In this document: in pieces, positions 15,260 through 23,948 of the stretch
How positions within the stretch are numbered: the stretch's first letter is position 1
Layout: each line of letters begins with the position of its first letter
NCBI RefSeq assembly: GCF_902859645.1
Contig: NZ_CADIJR010000008.1
Coordinates: forward strand, 62,001 to 126,000
Direction of reading: 5' to 3'
From: Achromobacter insuavis
Lineage (GTDB): Bacteria; Pseudomonadota; Gammaproteobacteria; Burkholderiales; Burkholderiaceae_B
Length of the DNA: 64,000 bases
The notes under the pieces: model-generated
The model's database searches: none
Told to the model about the DNA's origin: nothing
What the model saw: only the letters and a program-made list of their open reading frames with translations
Position numbers and translations under genes: made by a program

Positions 15260-16201
15260 TCACTTCAGTGGCGGCAGCGGCAGCAGCCGCCGGGCGATCT
15301 CGTCCATGGCCGTTTCCAGCTGCACCGCCAACGCCTGCGCGGCCGGCGACAGCGAGCGGTCGCGCCGGTGCAGCAGGCCGATGGCGCGGCGAGCCGAGGC
15401 ATCGCACAGCGCCGCCGCGCGCAGCCCCGCCAGGTTCAATTCCGGCAGCGCCAGGCGCGGCAGCACGCTCACGCCCAGGCCCTGGCGCACCATGCCGGCG
15501 GCGGTGCCCATGTTGGTCACGTCGTAGCGCAGCGCGGTGGCCGGCGCGCCGGTCTCTTCGCGCACCGCGCGGTCGAACTGCTGGCGCGCGTTCGAGCCCT
15601 GCGACAGCAGGATCAGGTCATAGCGCAGTACGTCGCGCCAATGCAGCGGTCCGCGCTTTTTTCCCAGGGCATGGCCGGCGGGGTAGATGGCGCAGAAGCA
15701 ATCCTGGGCCAGAGGCGTGAAAGACAGGTCCGGCGCCGGCTCGGCCAGCGCGCCGACGGCGAACTCGATCTGGTTGGTGCGCAGCATGGCCACCAGCTCG
15801 TCGTTGTGCGCCTCGACCACGCGCACCTTCAAGGCCGGATGGCGCTGACGCAGCGCGCCGACCGCCACGGGCAGCAGCGCCAGCGCGGTCGAGGGCAGGG
15901 CGCCCAGGGTGACGTTGCCGCGCCGCACCGCCGCCAGGTCGGCCAGGCCGCGATAGGCTTCCTCCAGGTCGGCGATGGGCCGCTGCACGCGGGCATGGAA
16001 ATCCTGTCCGGCCGAGGTCAGGCTGATGCTGCGGGTGGTGCGTTCGAACAGGCGCAGGCCCAGCACGTCCTCCAGGTCCTGGATCAGCGCGGTGAACGAG
16101 GGCTGCGTCACGCCCAGCTGGTTGGCGGCGTGCGTGAACGAACCGGTGTCGACCGCCAGCAGGAAGGCCTTGAGCGGCCGGTACTTGATATTCATAGCCA
16201 T
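15260..16201 (-). CDS. LysR-family transcriptional regulator
   Basis: This 313-residue regulator has an N-terminal winged helix (FLLAVDTGSFTHAANQLGVT as helix-turn-helix, then FERTTRSISLTSAG) and a periplasmic-binding-like effector domain (GNVTLGALPS, GLGVSVLPRLALPEL). It is divergent from the aldehyde dehydrogenase operon with a 90-base gap and probably controls it. An alternative start six bases downstream (MNIKYRP) is equally plausible. The effector cannot be predicted. Confidence 0.9.
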   Translation of the reverse strand: MAMNIKYRPLKAFLLAVDTGSFTHAANQLGVTQPSFTALIQDLEDVLGLRLFERTTRSISLTSAGQDFHARVQRPIADLEEAYRGLADLAAVRRGNVTLGALPSTALALLPVAVGALRQRHPALKVRVVEAHNDELVAMLRTNQIEFAVGALAEPAPDLSFTPLAQDCFCAIYPAGHALGKKRGPLHWRDVLRYDLILLSQGSNARQQFDRAVREETGAPATALRYDVTNMGTAAGMVRQGLGVSVLPRLALPELNLAGLRAAALCDASARRAIGLLHRRDRSLSPAAQALAVQLETAMDEIARRLLPLPPLK

Positions 16202-16291
16202 GGGCTAAGAATATAAGAAAAATATCGAATTGTTCCTAATAGTCGGCCGGCCGATGATGCGTCTACCGCAGTCCCCGGATTCCACGACGTT

Positions 16292-17767
16292 ATGAATGCA
16301 TCGAGCCACAAACCCTTCCGGCTGGGCGCCGACTGGCGCCACAGCCAAGACGGCGACGCCGTCATCACCTCCATCAATCCCGCCGACGGCAGCGTTGCCT
16401 GCATCGTCACGCGCGCCTTGCCGCGCGACGTGGATGCCGCCGTCGCCATCGCCTGGGACGCGTTCCAGCGCCAGCCGTGGCGCAAGCTGCGTCCGGACCA
16501 GCGCGCCGCCACGCTGTACGAGATCGGCCGGCGCCTGGCCGCCGAGCGCGAGCCGCTGGCGCGGCTGCAGATGATCGACAGCGGCAAGCCGTGGAAGGAA
16601 TGCCTGAACATGGTCGACAGCGCGGCCGGGCATTTCCGCTATTACGCCGCGGTGTGCGAGACCTGGCAGAACGAGATGACCTCGCCACGCGGCGAGTATT
16701 TCTCGATGGCGCTGGCCGAGCCGTTCGGCGTGATCGCGGCCATTACGCCGTGGAACTCGCCCATCATGAACGAGGCGCAGAAGGCCGCGCCGGCGCTGGC
16801 GGCCGGCAACGCGGTGCTGCTCAAGCCGTCCGAGGAGACGCCGCAGCTGGCGCTGGAACTGGCCCGCATATGCGCCGAGGCCGGCTTGCCCGAAGGGCTG
16901 CTGACGGTGTTGCCGGGTCACGGCGAAGACGTCGGCGCCGCGCTGGTCAGGCATCCCGGCGTGCGCATGGTGTCATTCACCGGCGGCACCGAGACTGGCC
17001 GCGCCATCGGCGGCATTGCCGGCCAGCGCTTGATTCCCGTCGGCCTGGAGCTGGGCGGCAAGTCGCCGCACATCGTGTTCGACGACGCCGACCTGGACCG
17101 CGCCGTGGCCGGCGTGGTGTCGGGCATCTTTGGCTCGGCCGGGCAGAGCTGCGTGGCGGGTTCGCGCCTGTTCGTGCAGAAATCGATCTATGGGCGTTTC
17201 ATGGAGGCGCTGGTGGCGCGCACGCGCCAGGTGCGCGTGGGGCTGCCCGATGACCCGGCCACGCAGATGGGGCCGCTGGTGTCGCGCGCGCATCGCGACA
17301 AGGTCGCCGGCTATGTCGACATCGGCCGGGCCGAGGGCGGCCGCGTGCTGGTCGGCGGCGCCGCGCCGGACCGCGCCGAGCTGGCCAACGGCTGGTTCTA
17401 CCTGCCCACCGTGATTGACGGCCTGGGCAACGGCGCGCGCGTCTGCCAGGAAGAGATCTTCGGGCCGGTGCTGGTGGCGCTGCCGTTCGACGACGAGGAC
17501 GACGTGATCCAGCAGGCCAACGACACGCCCTTCGGCCTGGCCGCGGGCATGTGGACCGGCGACTACGCCCGCGCCTGGCGCGTGGCGCGCGAGATCGAGG
17601 CGGGCTCCGTCTGGATCAACACCTACAAGCAATCGCACATCGCCACGCCGTTCGGCGGCTTCAAGGCCAGCGGCATCGGCCGCGAGAAGGGCCTGCATGG
17701 CCTGCGCCTCTACAGCCAGGTCAAGAGCCTGTACTGGGGCATGCACAATCAACCGATGGGACTGTGA
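16292..17767 (+). CDS. NAD(P)-dependent aldehyde dehydrogenase
   Basis: This 491-residue enzyme oxidises an aldehyde to a carboxylate. The ALDH catalytic pair is clear: Glu253 in LELGGKSPHIVFDDAD and Cys287 in GQSCVAGSR. Cofactor-binding segments ITPWNSP, LKPSEETP and FTGGTETG, and the late EEIFGPVL, are intact. It is nearest to betaine- or hydroxymuconic-semialdehyde-type dehydrogenases by general appearance, but substrate cannot be set. It leads an operon with an epimerase and a Bug-type binding protein, so it probably works on an imported organic acid or sugar derivative. Length is normal. Confidence 0.92.
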   Translation: MNASSHKPFRLGADWRHSQDGDAVITSINPADGSVACIVTRALPRDVDAAVAIAWDAFQRQPWRKLRPDQRAATLYEIGRRLAAEREPLARLQMIDSGKPWKECLNMVDSAAGHFRYYAAVCETWQNEMTSPRGEYFSMALAEPFGVIAAITPWNSPIMNEAQKAAPALAAGNAVLLKPSEETPQLALELARICAEAGLPEGLLTVLPGHGEDVGAALVRHPGVRMVSFTGGTETGRAIGGIAGQRLIPVGLELGGKSPHIVFDDADLDRAVAGVVSGIFGSAGQSCVAGSRLFVQKSIYGRFMEALVARTRQVRVGLPDDPATQMGPLVSRAHRDKVAGYVDIGRAEGGRVLVGGAAPDRAELANGWFYLPTVIDGLGNGARVCQEEIFGPVLVALPFDDEDDVIQQANDTPFGLAAGMWTGDYARAWRVAREIEAGSVWINTYKQSHIATPFGGFKASGIGREKGLHGLRLYSQVKSLYWGMHNQPMGL

Positions 17768-17772
17768 ATCAC

Positions 17773-18804
17773 ATGACGACCGACAAGAAAAGCGCGGCGC
17801 TGCCGCTGGCCGATGCCCGCATCCTGATCGCCGGCGCCGCCAGCCTGGTGGGCTCGCACACCGCCGACGCGCTGCTGGCCGCCGGCGTGCGCGAAGTGAT
17901 CCTGCTGGACAACTTCGCGTTTGGCACGCCAGAGGCCATCGCCCACCTGCAGGGCAATCCGCGCGTGAAAGTGGTGCGTGGCGACCTGATGCGCCTGCCA
18001 GACCTGCTGGCCGCGACCGAAGGCGTGGACGGCGTGCTGCACCTGGCCGCCTACATGACGCTGGGTTTCGCGCAGACGCCCTGGCAGGCGGTGGACGTGA
18101 ACATCCGCGGCGCGCAGAACATGCTGGAAGCCTGCCGCGCCAACAAGGTGAAGAAGTTCGTGTTCGCCTCGTCCAACGCCGTCTATGGCTATGGCAGCGG
18201 CATTGCCGGCGCGCTGGCCGAGAACGGCCCGTTCCATTCCGTCGGCGCGCCGCCCGCCGCGATCCTGTACGGCGCTTCCAAGATCATGGGCGAACAGCTG
18301 TGCCGCCAGTACCACCAGAAGGCCGGGCTGGACTACGTGGTGCTGCGCTATTCCACCGTGTACGGCGAACGCCAACACTACCGCGCCGCCAATTCGCTGT
18401 ACATCATGGAGACCTACGACCGCGTGCGCCAGGGCGAGCGTCCCGTGCTGCCCGGCGACGGCAGCGATACCAAGCACTTCGTGCATGTGTCGGACGTGGC
18501 GCGCGCCAATGTCGCCGCGTTCCAGAGCGACGCCACCGATGTGGCCGTGAACGTATCCGGCCCCGCGCCCATCACCACCGGTGAACTGGTGCGGCTGGTG
18601 CTGGACTACTGCAAGAGCGACCTGGAACCGGAGATCCGGCCGGACCCGCCCGGCACGGTGCGCCTGACCTCGGGCGGGGCTTTCCACATCCCGCACGATC
18701 TGGCGGGACAACAGATCGGCTGGCAGCCGCAAGTGGGCATGGCCGAAGGCGTGACGCGCCTGCTGGCGTGGCGCGAGGCGCAGGAAGGAGGCCAGGGCGG
18801 CTAG
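17773..18804 (+). CDS. NAD-dependent epimerase/dehydratase family protein
   Basis: This 343-residue extended short-chain dehydrogenase has a Rossmann start ILIAGAASLVGSHTADALL, the DLLDNF-like acidic strand end, and the catalytic pattern SSNAVYG followed by the tyrosine-lysine pair YGASK in ILYGASKIMGE. It resembles UDP-glucose epimerases and related dehydrogenases, but the glycine motif is diverged (AGAASLVG), so the substrate is unclear. ATG at 17773 is chosen; a GTG nine bases earlier would overlap the upstream stop. It follows aldehyde dehydrogenase with almost no gap. Confidence 0.85.
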   Translation: MTTDKKSAALPLADARILIAGAASLVGSHTADALLAAGVREVILLDNFAFGTPEAIAHLQGNPRVKVVRGDLMRLPDLLAATEGVDGVLHLAAYMTLGFAQTPWQAVDVNIRGAQNMLEACRANKVKKFVFASSNAVYGYGSGIAGALAENGPFHSVGAPPAAILYGASKIMGEQLCRQYHQKAGLDYVVLRYSTVYGERQHYRAANSLYIMETYDRVRQGERPVLPGDGSDTKHFVHVSDVARANVAAFQSDATDVAVNVSGPAPITTGELVRLVLDYCKSDLEPEIRPDPPGTVRLTSGGAFHIPHDLAGQQIGWQPQVGMAEGVTRLLAWREAQEGGQGG

Positions 18805-18911
18805 GGAACGGTTTGACCCGGGGCGGCCGTCGCAGCCGTCCCGCGTGGCTGGCCGGCGTGTCCGGCCCATCACAACGCATAACAACAGCAGTACCCAAAC
18901 AGGAGACAACC

Positions 18912-19871
18912 ATGTTCTTTACACGCAAGGCGGCCGCTCGCGCCGCGCTGTCCGTGGCCGCGCTGTGCGCCGCGTGGCCGGCCTGGGCCTGGCCCGACCA
19001 TCCCATCGAACTGGTGGTGGGCTTCGCGCCCGGCGGCGGCACCGACCTGACGGCGCGCTCGCTGGCCGTGTTCCTGGAAAAGGAGCTGGGCGCCACCATC
19101 GTGGTGCAGAACAAGCCGGGCGCGTCCAGCGCCATCGCGCTGTCGTACGTGGCGCGCGCCAAGCCCGATGGCTATACGCTGGCGATGACCAACATGCCCG
19201 GGCTGGTGTCGCTGCCGATCGAGCGCAAGGCCGGCTTCACCACCGCCGACTTCACGTACCTGGCCAATCTGGTGCGCGACCCCAGCGCTTTCAGCGTCGC
19301 GGCCGACAGTCCGTACCAGACGCTGGATGCCCTGATCAAGGCGGCGCGCGAGAAACCGGGCGCGATCAGCTACGGCTCGACCGGCGTGGGCACCGACGAC
19401 CATCTGGCGCTGGTGCTGTTCCAGAACCTGACCGGTACCAAGCTCAACCACGTGCCCTACAACGGCGCGGGGCCGCTGCGCAGTTCGGTGCTGGGCGGGC
19501 ATACCGTGATCGGCGGCCTGAACCTGGGCGAAGTCATGCCCTATCACGGCAAGAACATGCGCGTGCTGGCGCAGGCCAGCGAGACGCGTTCGCCGCTGGG
19601 ACCGGATGTGCCGACCTTCAAGGAGCTGGGCGTAAACCTGGTGTTCGCCTCCGAGCGCGGCATTGTCGCGCCCAAGGGCTTGCCGGCGGATGTCGCCGAG
19701 AAGTTGCGCCAGGCCTTGGGCAAGGTCGCCGCCAATCCGGAATTCCAGGCGCAGATGAAGCAGCAGTTCACCGAGATGGATTATCTCGATGGGCCGCAGT
19801 GGCAGGAACGCCTGAAGCAGGATGATGGGCGGCTGCGGCAGATCTGGGCGAGCACGCCCTGGGTGGAGTAG
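18912..19871 (+). CDS. Bug/TctC-family periplasmic binding protein
   Basis: This 319-residue tripartite tricarboxylate receptor-type protein has a signal peptide (AALSVAALCAAWPAWA). Family motifs are PIELVVGFAPGGGTDLTAR, VVQNKPGASS, YGSTGVGTDDH and HVPYNGAGPLRSSVLGG. It binds a small carboxylate in the periplasm; no TctA/TctB membrane partners are nearby, which is usual for Bug proteins in this family of bacteria. An AGGAG ribosome site sits just before ATG at 18912. It is the last gene of the aldehyde dehydrogenase operon. Confidence 0.92.
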   Translation: MFFTRKAAARAALSVAALCAAWPAWAWPDHPIELVVGFAPGGGTDLTARSLAVFLEKELGATIVVQNKPGASSAIALSYVARAKPDGYTLAMTNMPGLVSLPIERKAGFTTADFTYLANLVRDPSAFSVAADSPYQTLDALIKAAREKPGAISYGSTGVGTDDHLALVLFQNLTGTKLNHVPYNGAGPLRSSVLGGHTVIGGLNLGEVMPYHGKNMRVLAQASETRSPLGPDVPTFKELGVNLVFASERGIVAPKGLPADVAEKLRQALGKVAANPEFQAQMKQQFTEMDYLDGPQWQERLKQDDGRLRQIWASTPWVE

Positions 19872-19883
19872 GCCGCCGGACGC

Positions 19884-19934
19884 TGTCGCCGCGAGGGCGG
19901 CGACATGCTCCGAATCGCGGGACGCGAATCGGAG
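19884..19934 (+). terminator. double stem-loop after the Bug gene
   Basis: TGTCGCCGC/GCGGCGACA (19884-19905, loop GAGG) is followed by CTCCGAATCGCG/CGCGAATCGGAG (19908-19934, one mismatch, loop GGA). No T-run follows directly, so termination efficiency is uncertain. It separates the catabolic operon from the independently promoted cassette at 19960. Confidence 0.55.
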
Positions 19935-19959
19935 TATGAGAACTGGTCTGAATTGCGGC

Positions 19960-19994
19960 TTTTTTTTACTGTAAATCGCGGCTCAACCGTTTAT
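19960..19994 (+). promoter_or_regulatory. predicted HasI-dependent promoter of the secreted RTX cassette
   Basis: Eight T plus ACTGT (19960-19972), 14 bases, CCGTTTAT (19987-19994). It matches the hasR site in both conserved blocks, in the spacing and in the extra CTCAA before CCGTT. The next gene starts 66 bases downstream. The match places a gene 4.8 kb away from the has locus under the same predicted sigma factor. Confidence 0.75.
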
Positions 19995-20060
19995 GTCTAT
20001 AGACGGTCGCCTGCGTGGTGGTGGGTGGCTATTGATTGATCTGCGATCAGGAGCCGCATC

Positions 20061-22082
20061 ATGGCTACGCCCACGCTTGGCAGCATCACCGTTTATGGAA
20101 GTTGGCCTCCGGAGCCGTCAGGTTTGGGGGGCGGCGGGCTGGGATCAGGCCTCTGGGACGGTATCGGATGGTCCTACTTCTCGACGCCACGGATCGTTCC
20201 CGCTTGGTACATCGCGCAGATTCTCAACCAAAAGGAAGCGTATTACTTTTCGCACTACAGCGAGGAATCCAGGTATTACCACGATCCGAAGACGACGCGC
20301 GGGATGGTCGAGCCGTTGGTCAATGCGCTGATTCCGGAGACGGGAAAAGTGTTGGGGTACATGCAAGACTTGCTGAAAAGCAGTCTGGACGAGTCCTCCT
20401 TCAAGATTCTCAAGGCGATGGCGCGTACCCATGCTTACTTTATGCAGAGCGTCTTCAGTTGGAGCGCAATCCAAAAAGATATCGCCTCTGGCACGGATCC
20501 CAAAGTTGCAGTGGGCTCGGAGGTGGCATCCGTAGCGGTCAGCGCGATGATCGCCGGTGCGCTGGCCGGATTGGCCGGTGCGCTCATTGCTATCGAGGGG
20601 CCCGCCGCCGTTGCGACCATTGCCATCAACATCGGCGTTTCGACGCTGTTGGATACGCTTGGACTGAAAGGGGAGGCCGCCAAGCTCATCAACGATGCCC
20701 TTGCTGGTGCCGAAAAGCATATATCGGCCGCAGGGGAGACCCCCACGGCGACAACGCCATCACCTGATGAAGGCGATCATCAGGCGCCTCCAGCAAACGT
20801 TGAGGCTGGCTCGCCGGCGCAAGGCGAGGTACAGCCCTTCAATGATGGCGTTACGATTTTTTCCGATTACCAGCTTTATTTGGCTATGAAGGAAATAGGC
20901 GCGCATCCGGATGACTATCCAGATGCTGCGGTGATCCTGCCCGCAATTCTTGCGGACGTCGCAGACAGGATCGTGAGTGGCAATGACCCAGGTATTGAGG
21001 CCAACGGTACTGGTTCAGTCCTGCGGACGCCGCCAGAGATTGTGCACTATGCCGACATCGAGCCGGAGAATGGCGTGAAGTCATTCGTGGGGGAGGATGG
21101 GAAGTCCTACCTGTTCATCGGCGACGAGACGCCGAGTGAAATGGTGGGGGGCAATGCAATCAACTGGTTCATGCCGAAAAACGCCTACGACTGGTCCAAC
21201 AAGGTTGTCGGTAATCCCGATGGCTACAACGTCCTGGACTTCTCCTTGAACGGGTGGGGCGTCGACATCGTTGTAAGCGGCAACGATCGCATGGACAAGT
21301 GGATTGCGGATCGGGCCAGCACCTTTGGACTCAAGGACTATGACGTCAATCGCCATTTCCTCACCCATGAAAGCGCCCTGGGGAAACTTCGCGGGTACGC
21401 ACCAGTGGAGTTGACATCCGGTTCTTACGGCGACTGGTGCCCGGGGGAATATCGCAATATCGACTATCTGATCGGTAGCGACTATGACGACATCCTCGTC
21501 GGCGACGTGCTCGGAGGAATGACGTTCACTGGCCGCGGTGGCAACGATACCTTCGTTGTGCACGGAGGCGGTAATCGCATCGTCTTCAACGACGGGGACT
21601 TCGTCGATCCGGACTCTGGGGAAATCACGACGAAATACATTCATGGGCTGACCACGGCTCGCGAGGCCCGCGATTTCAATCTCAAGAACTACCAGCCGGC
21701 TTATCTGGGAGGCTATGGAGGGCTGCGTATCGAGCCCGATGTACTGGACTTTTCAAACCTGGATGGCGACCTGAATACTGAGGGGCACCAAGCCATGCGG
21801 TTTATCGGAACAGGGCAGTTCACCGGGCATGCTGGAGAACTCAGATATGTGACCGAGGACCATTACGGACTGGATTTGCCCGCCACTCATGATGAGGACG
21901 GCGTTGGGTGGCGAGCCACCACCGTATGTTTGGAGGGAGATAGAACCGGCGGTGGGATTGCGGACTTCTTCATCGAATATACAAACTACGCCGATCCATC
22001 TATTCCATATGGATCAATGTTTTCTGTGTTGGTGGGCGTTATTTACCCCTATCTCGATAGTGACAATTTCTTCTTCGGCTAA
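20061..22082 (+). CDS. predicted type I-secreted RTX protein with hydrophobic hairpin (putative toxin)
   Basis: This 673-residue protein has no signal peptide. Residues 1-40 are rich in Gly/Pro. Residues 152-199 form two long hydrophobic, glycine- and alanine-rich segments (ASVAVSAMIAGALAGLAGAL, then AVATIAINIGVSTLL) around a charged turn, like the hydrophobic hairpin of pore-forming colicins. A Pro-rich linker (225-260) follows. Residues 385-505 show RTX beta-roll features (NVLDFSLNGWGVDIVV, IGSDYDDILVGD, FTGRGGNDTFVVHGG). Residues 558-650 resemble the serralysin M10 C-terminal export domain (VLDFSNLDGDLN, QAMRFIGTGQFTGHAGELRY, GIADFFIEYTNY), ending DSDNFFFG. There is no HExxHxxGxxH protease motif. 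AGGAG precedes ATG 20061. Hand counts give 48% and 40% G+C for the 60-base blocks at 20401 and 21961, against 68% in ffh. Toxin function is inferred. Confidence 0.75.
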   Translation: MATPTLGSITVYGSWPPEPSGLGGGGLGSGLWDGIGWSYFSTPRIVPAWYIAQILNQKEAYYFSHYSEESRYYHDPKTTRGMVEPLVNALIPETGKVLGYMQDLLKSSLDESSFKILKAMARTHAYFMQSVFSWSAIQKDIASGTDPKVAVGSEVASVAVSAMIAGALAGLAGALIAIEGPAAVATIAINIGVSTLLDTLGLKGEAAKLINDALAGAEKHISAAGETPTATTPSPDEGDHQAPPANVEAGSPAQGEVQPFNDGVTIFSDYQLYLAMKEIGAHPDDYPDAAVILPAILADVADRIVSGNDPGIEANGTGSVLRTPPEIVHYADIEPENGVKSFVGEDGKSYLFIGDETPSEMVGGNAINWFMPKNAYDWSNKVVGNPDGYNVLDFSLNGWGVDIVVSGNDRMDKWIADRASTFGLKDYDVNRHFLTHESALGKLRGYAPVELTSGSYGDWCPGEYRNIDYLIGSDYDDILVGDVLGGMTFTGRGGNDTFVVHGGGNRIVFNDGDFVDPDSGEITTKYIHGLTTAREARDFNLKNYQPAYLGGYGGLRIEPDVLDFSNLDGDLNTEGHQAMRFIGTGQFTGHAGELRYVTEDHYGLDLPATHDEDGVGWRATTVCLEGDRTGGGIADFFIEYTNYADPSIPYGSMFSVLVGVIYPYLDSDNFFFG

Positions 22083-22120
22083 GCGAGGGAGCCTCGGAAT
22101 CACGGCTTTCGGAGATAGTG

Positions 22121-22657
22121 ATGCGTTCGGGTTTTACATACACCGGCTTGTTCGAGACCAAGGAAGACGGCACGACTATCTACTATTACGGTAGACGGGA
22201 TGGTCATGCGCTCGGATACCACGTGGACGAGGCCGCCATGCGTTCCATCCGGCGTTTGTACGTGGAGTTATTTGCGGCTTCGGCCTTTGGCATCTCTCCT
22301 GCGTTCACCGCGGGGTATCGCTGGACGGCGATGCTGCTTGCAGCAGTGGCGGCCGCTTCCTTTTATGTTCGGCACAACAGGCTCATCAAGACACTGCCGG
22401 TTTCGCTATATCCACGGCCCCGGTTCAGTAAGAGGGTGATGTTGATCGGCAGAAGCATGTCTTATGCCTTGATCGTGCCTAACATCTTTCTGCTGCCCGC
22501 TGTCGCCGCCCTGGCATTTTCCAAGCTTGATGGCGCATCCCGATTGAGCCCGGCCTTGATATGGTCGGTCGTCATCGTCGCGTTTGCGGCGTGGGCAGTA
22601 AATTTCGCCTTCCTGTTTGCCAAGATCAAGGCGCGGGTCGGCGGGCGGGGGAGATAG
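22121..22657 (+). CDS. small four-helix membrane protein, putative immunity protein 1
   Basis: This 178-residue protein has a cytoplasmic-looking N-terminus with FETKEDGTTIYYYG and GYHVDEAAMRSIRRL, then four likely membrane helices (about 46-64, 66-83, 112-134, 145-167) and a basic C-terminus. It is clearly homologous to the next gene, which shares FETxEDGTxIYYxG and VDEAxMRxIxRL. It lies 38 bases after the secreted RTX protein gene, in the same direction, with GGAG before ATG 22121; GTG at 22118 is an alternative. I do not recognise a named family. Position after a putative pore-forming protein and the small polytopic shape suggest immunity, by analogy with colicin immunity proteins. Confidence 0.65.
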   Translation: MRSGFTYTGLFETKEDGTTIYYYGRRDGHALGYHVDEAAMRSIRRLYVELFAASAFGISPAFTAGYRWTAMLLAAVAAASFYVRHNRLIKTLPVSLYPRPRFSKRVMLIGRSMSYALIVPNIFLLPAVAALAFSKLDGASRLSPALIWSVVIVAFAAWAVNFAFLFAKIKARVGGRGR

Positions 22658-22700
22658 TCGTGCCACGACCGTGCGGACGAATTGTCCATCGAGATGGGAC

Positions 22701-23252
22701 ATGAACTTGGGACCGAGAGGGCTGTTCGAAACCCTGGAAGACGGCACCATCATCTACTACGGCAGAATGGGCTGGAACAAGCCCGGCTACATCGTCGACG
22801 AAGCAACCATGAGGGCGATCCAGAGGCTGACTGCGGCGTCGACCGGTACGGCGATTCTGACCATTCCGGCTCTGTTTCGCGCCGGCTTCTTATGGCTGTC
22901 GCTGGCGCTGGGGATCCTTCTGGTCGCCGTGACTCACGTTCAACACAAAAAGCTCGTCAAGGACCTGCCGGTCTCCACGCTCCACTGCACGCCGGGGTTC
23001 AGACGGCGATTTGTTTTGATAAGCGTGGACATGTCCTATTTCGTGCCGGTCTTGTGCCTGATCTTCGTTTGCCCAGCGCTTGCGTGGATAGGTTGGAGCA
23101 GCCCGGATGATCCCGATACCAAGCCGATATTGTCGTGGGCAGCATTGGCTGGCGGGGCTTTGGGATGGTTGTTCAGCGCCGCCATGTTGTCCGTCAAGGT
23201 CACGATGTCGGTGCGCCGTGTCAGGGCCTGGCTCAAAGACCGGAGGAAGTGA
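22701..23252 (+). CDS. small four-helix membrane protein, putative immunity protein 2
   Basis: This 183-residue paralogue of the preceding protein keeps the N-terminal pattern FETLEDGTIIYYG and IVDEATMRAIQRL. It has four hydrophobic segments (about 46-60, 61-80, 111-131, 144-164) and a strongly basic tail. The gap to the previous gene is 43 bases, so the three genes from 20061 form one probable operon. Sequence beyond the N-terminal motif has drifted considerably, as expected for duplicated immunity genes that protect against different toxin variants. Function is inferred from context alone. Confidence 0.63.
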   Translation: MNLGPRGLFETLEDGTIIYYGRMGWNKPGYIVDEATMRAIQRLTAASTGTAILTIPALFRAGFLWLSLALGILLVAVTHVQHKKLVKDLPVSTLHCTPGFRRRFVLISVDMSYFVPVLCLIFVCPALAWIGWSSPDDPDTKPILSWAALAGGALGWLFSAAMLSVKVTMSVRRVRAWLKDRRK

Positions 23253-23310
23253 GACAGGCCGGTTCCGCGCCGCGATTCTGTTCGTCCGGAGATGTCGCGG
23301 CGCTTTCCCC

Positions 23311-23931
23311 TTACTCCAACGGCAACGTCAACACCCCCTGCGTCGCCGGCCGCATCATCACGCGCCGGTACCACGCCGACAGCGCCGGGGTGTCCGGCCG
23401 CTCGATCGGCAGCGCCAGCCAGCGGTGCGCCGAGCACACCAGGGCGATGTCGCCGATGGTCAGGTGGCGGCCGGCGATGAATTCGCGGCCTTGCAGGGCC
23501 TGGTCCAGGATCTGGGCGCGGGCGTTGCTGCGCTTGACCGACAGCTCGATGGCGGCGTGGTCGCGCTTGGCTTCGGGGGTGCGGATCAGGCCCAGGAAGG
23601 CCGGGACCATGGCGCCCTGCCATTCGGTGGTCTGCCAGTCCATCCAGCGGTCGGCGTCGGCGCGCAGGCAGACGTCCTCGGGCCACAGGGTGCCGGCGCC
23701 GTAGCGGGCGGCCAGGTAGCGCACGATGGCGTTCGATTCCCACAGCACGAAGCCGCCGTCGTCGATGGCGGGCACGGTGCGGTTGGGGTTGATCCTGGCG
23801 TACTCGGGCGTGTCGACCACGCCGAACGGACCGCCGGCCTCGATGAAGGCATGCGGCAGCGCCAGTTCGCGCACGGCCAGCATCACTTTCTGCACATTGA
23901 CGGACGTCAGCCGTCCCCAGATCTTCAACAT
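23311..23931 (-). CDS. glutathione S-transferase family protein
   Basis: This 206-residue protein has a thioredoxin-like N-terminal domain (LKIWGRLTSVNVQKVMLAVREL, PNRTVPAIDDGGFVLWESNAIVRYLAARYG) and a helical C-terminal domain (ADRWMDWQTTEWQGAM, HLTIGDIAL). The ESNAI segment binds the glutathione gamma-glutamyl group in this family. It is a cytoplasmic detoxification-type enzyme with no assigned substrate. It lies convergent to the RTX cassette, and its return to high GC marks the right edge of the low-GC region. ampD follows upstream at 17 bases. Confidence 0.9.
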   Translation of the reverse strand: MLKIWGRLTSVNVQKVMLAVRELALPHAFIEAGGPFGVVDTPEYARINPNRTVPAIDDGGFVLWESNAIVRYLAARYGAGTLWPEDVCLRADADRWMDWQTTEWQGAMVPAFLGLIRTPEAKRDHAAIELSVKRSNARAQILDQALQGREFIAGRHLTIGDIALVCSAHRWLALPIERPDTPALSAWYRRVMMRPATQGVLTLPLE

Positions 23932-23948
23932 AACCGGTCCTTTAAGGG

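Noticed and set aside
21361-21420. Zinc protease motif in the secreted RTX protein (THESALG resembling HExxH)
   Set aside because: The second histidine and the downstream histidine of HExxHxxGxxH are missing, so a serralysin-type active site is not present.
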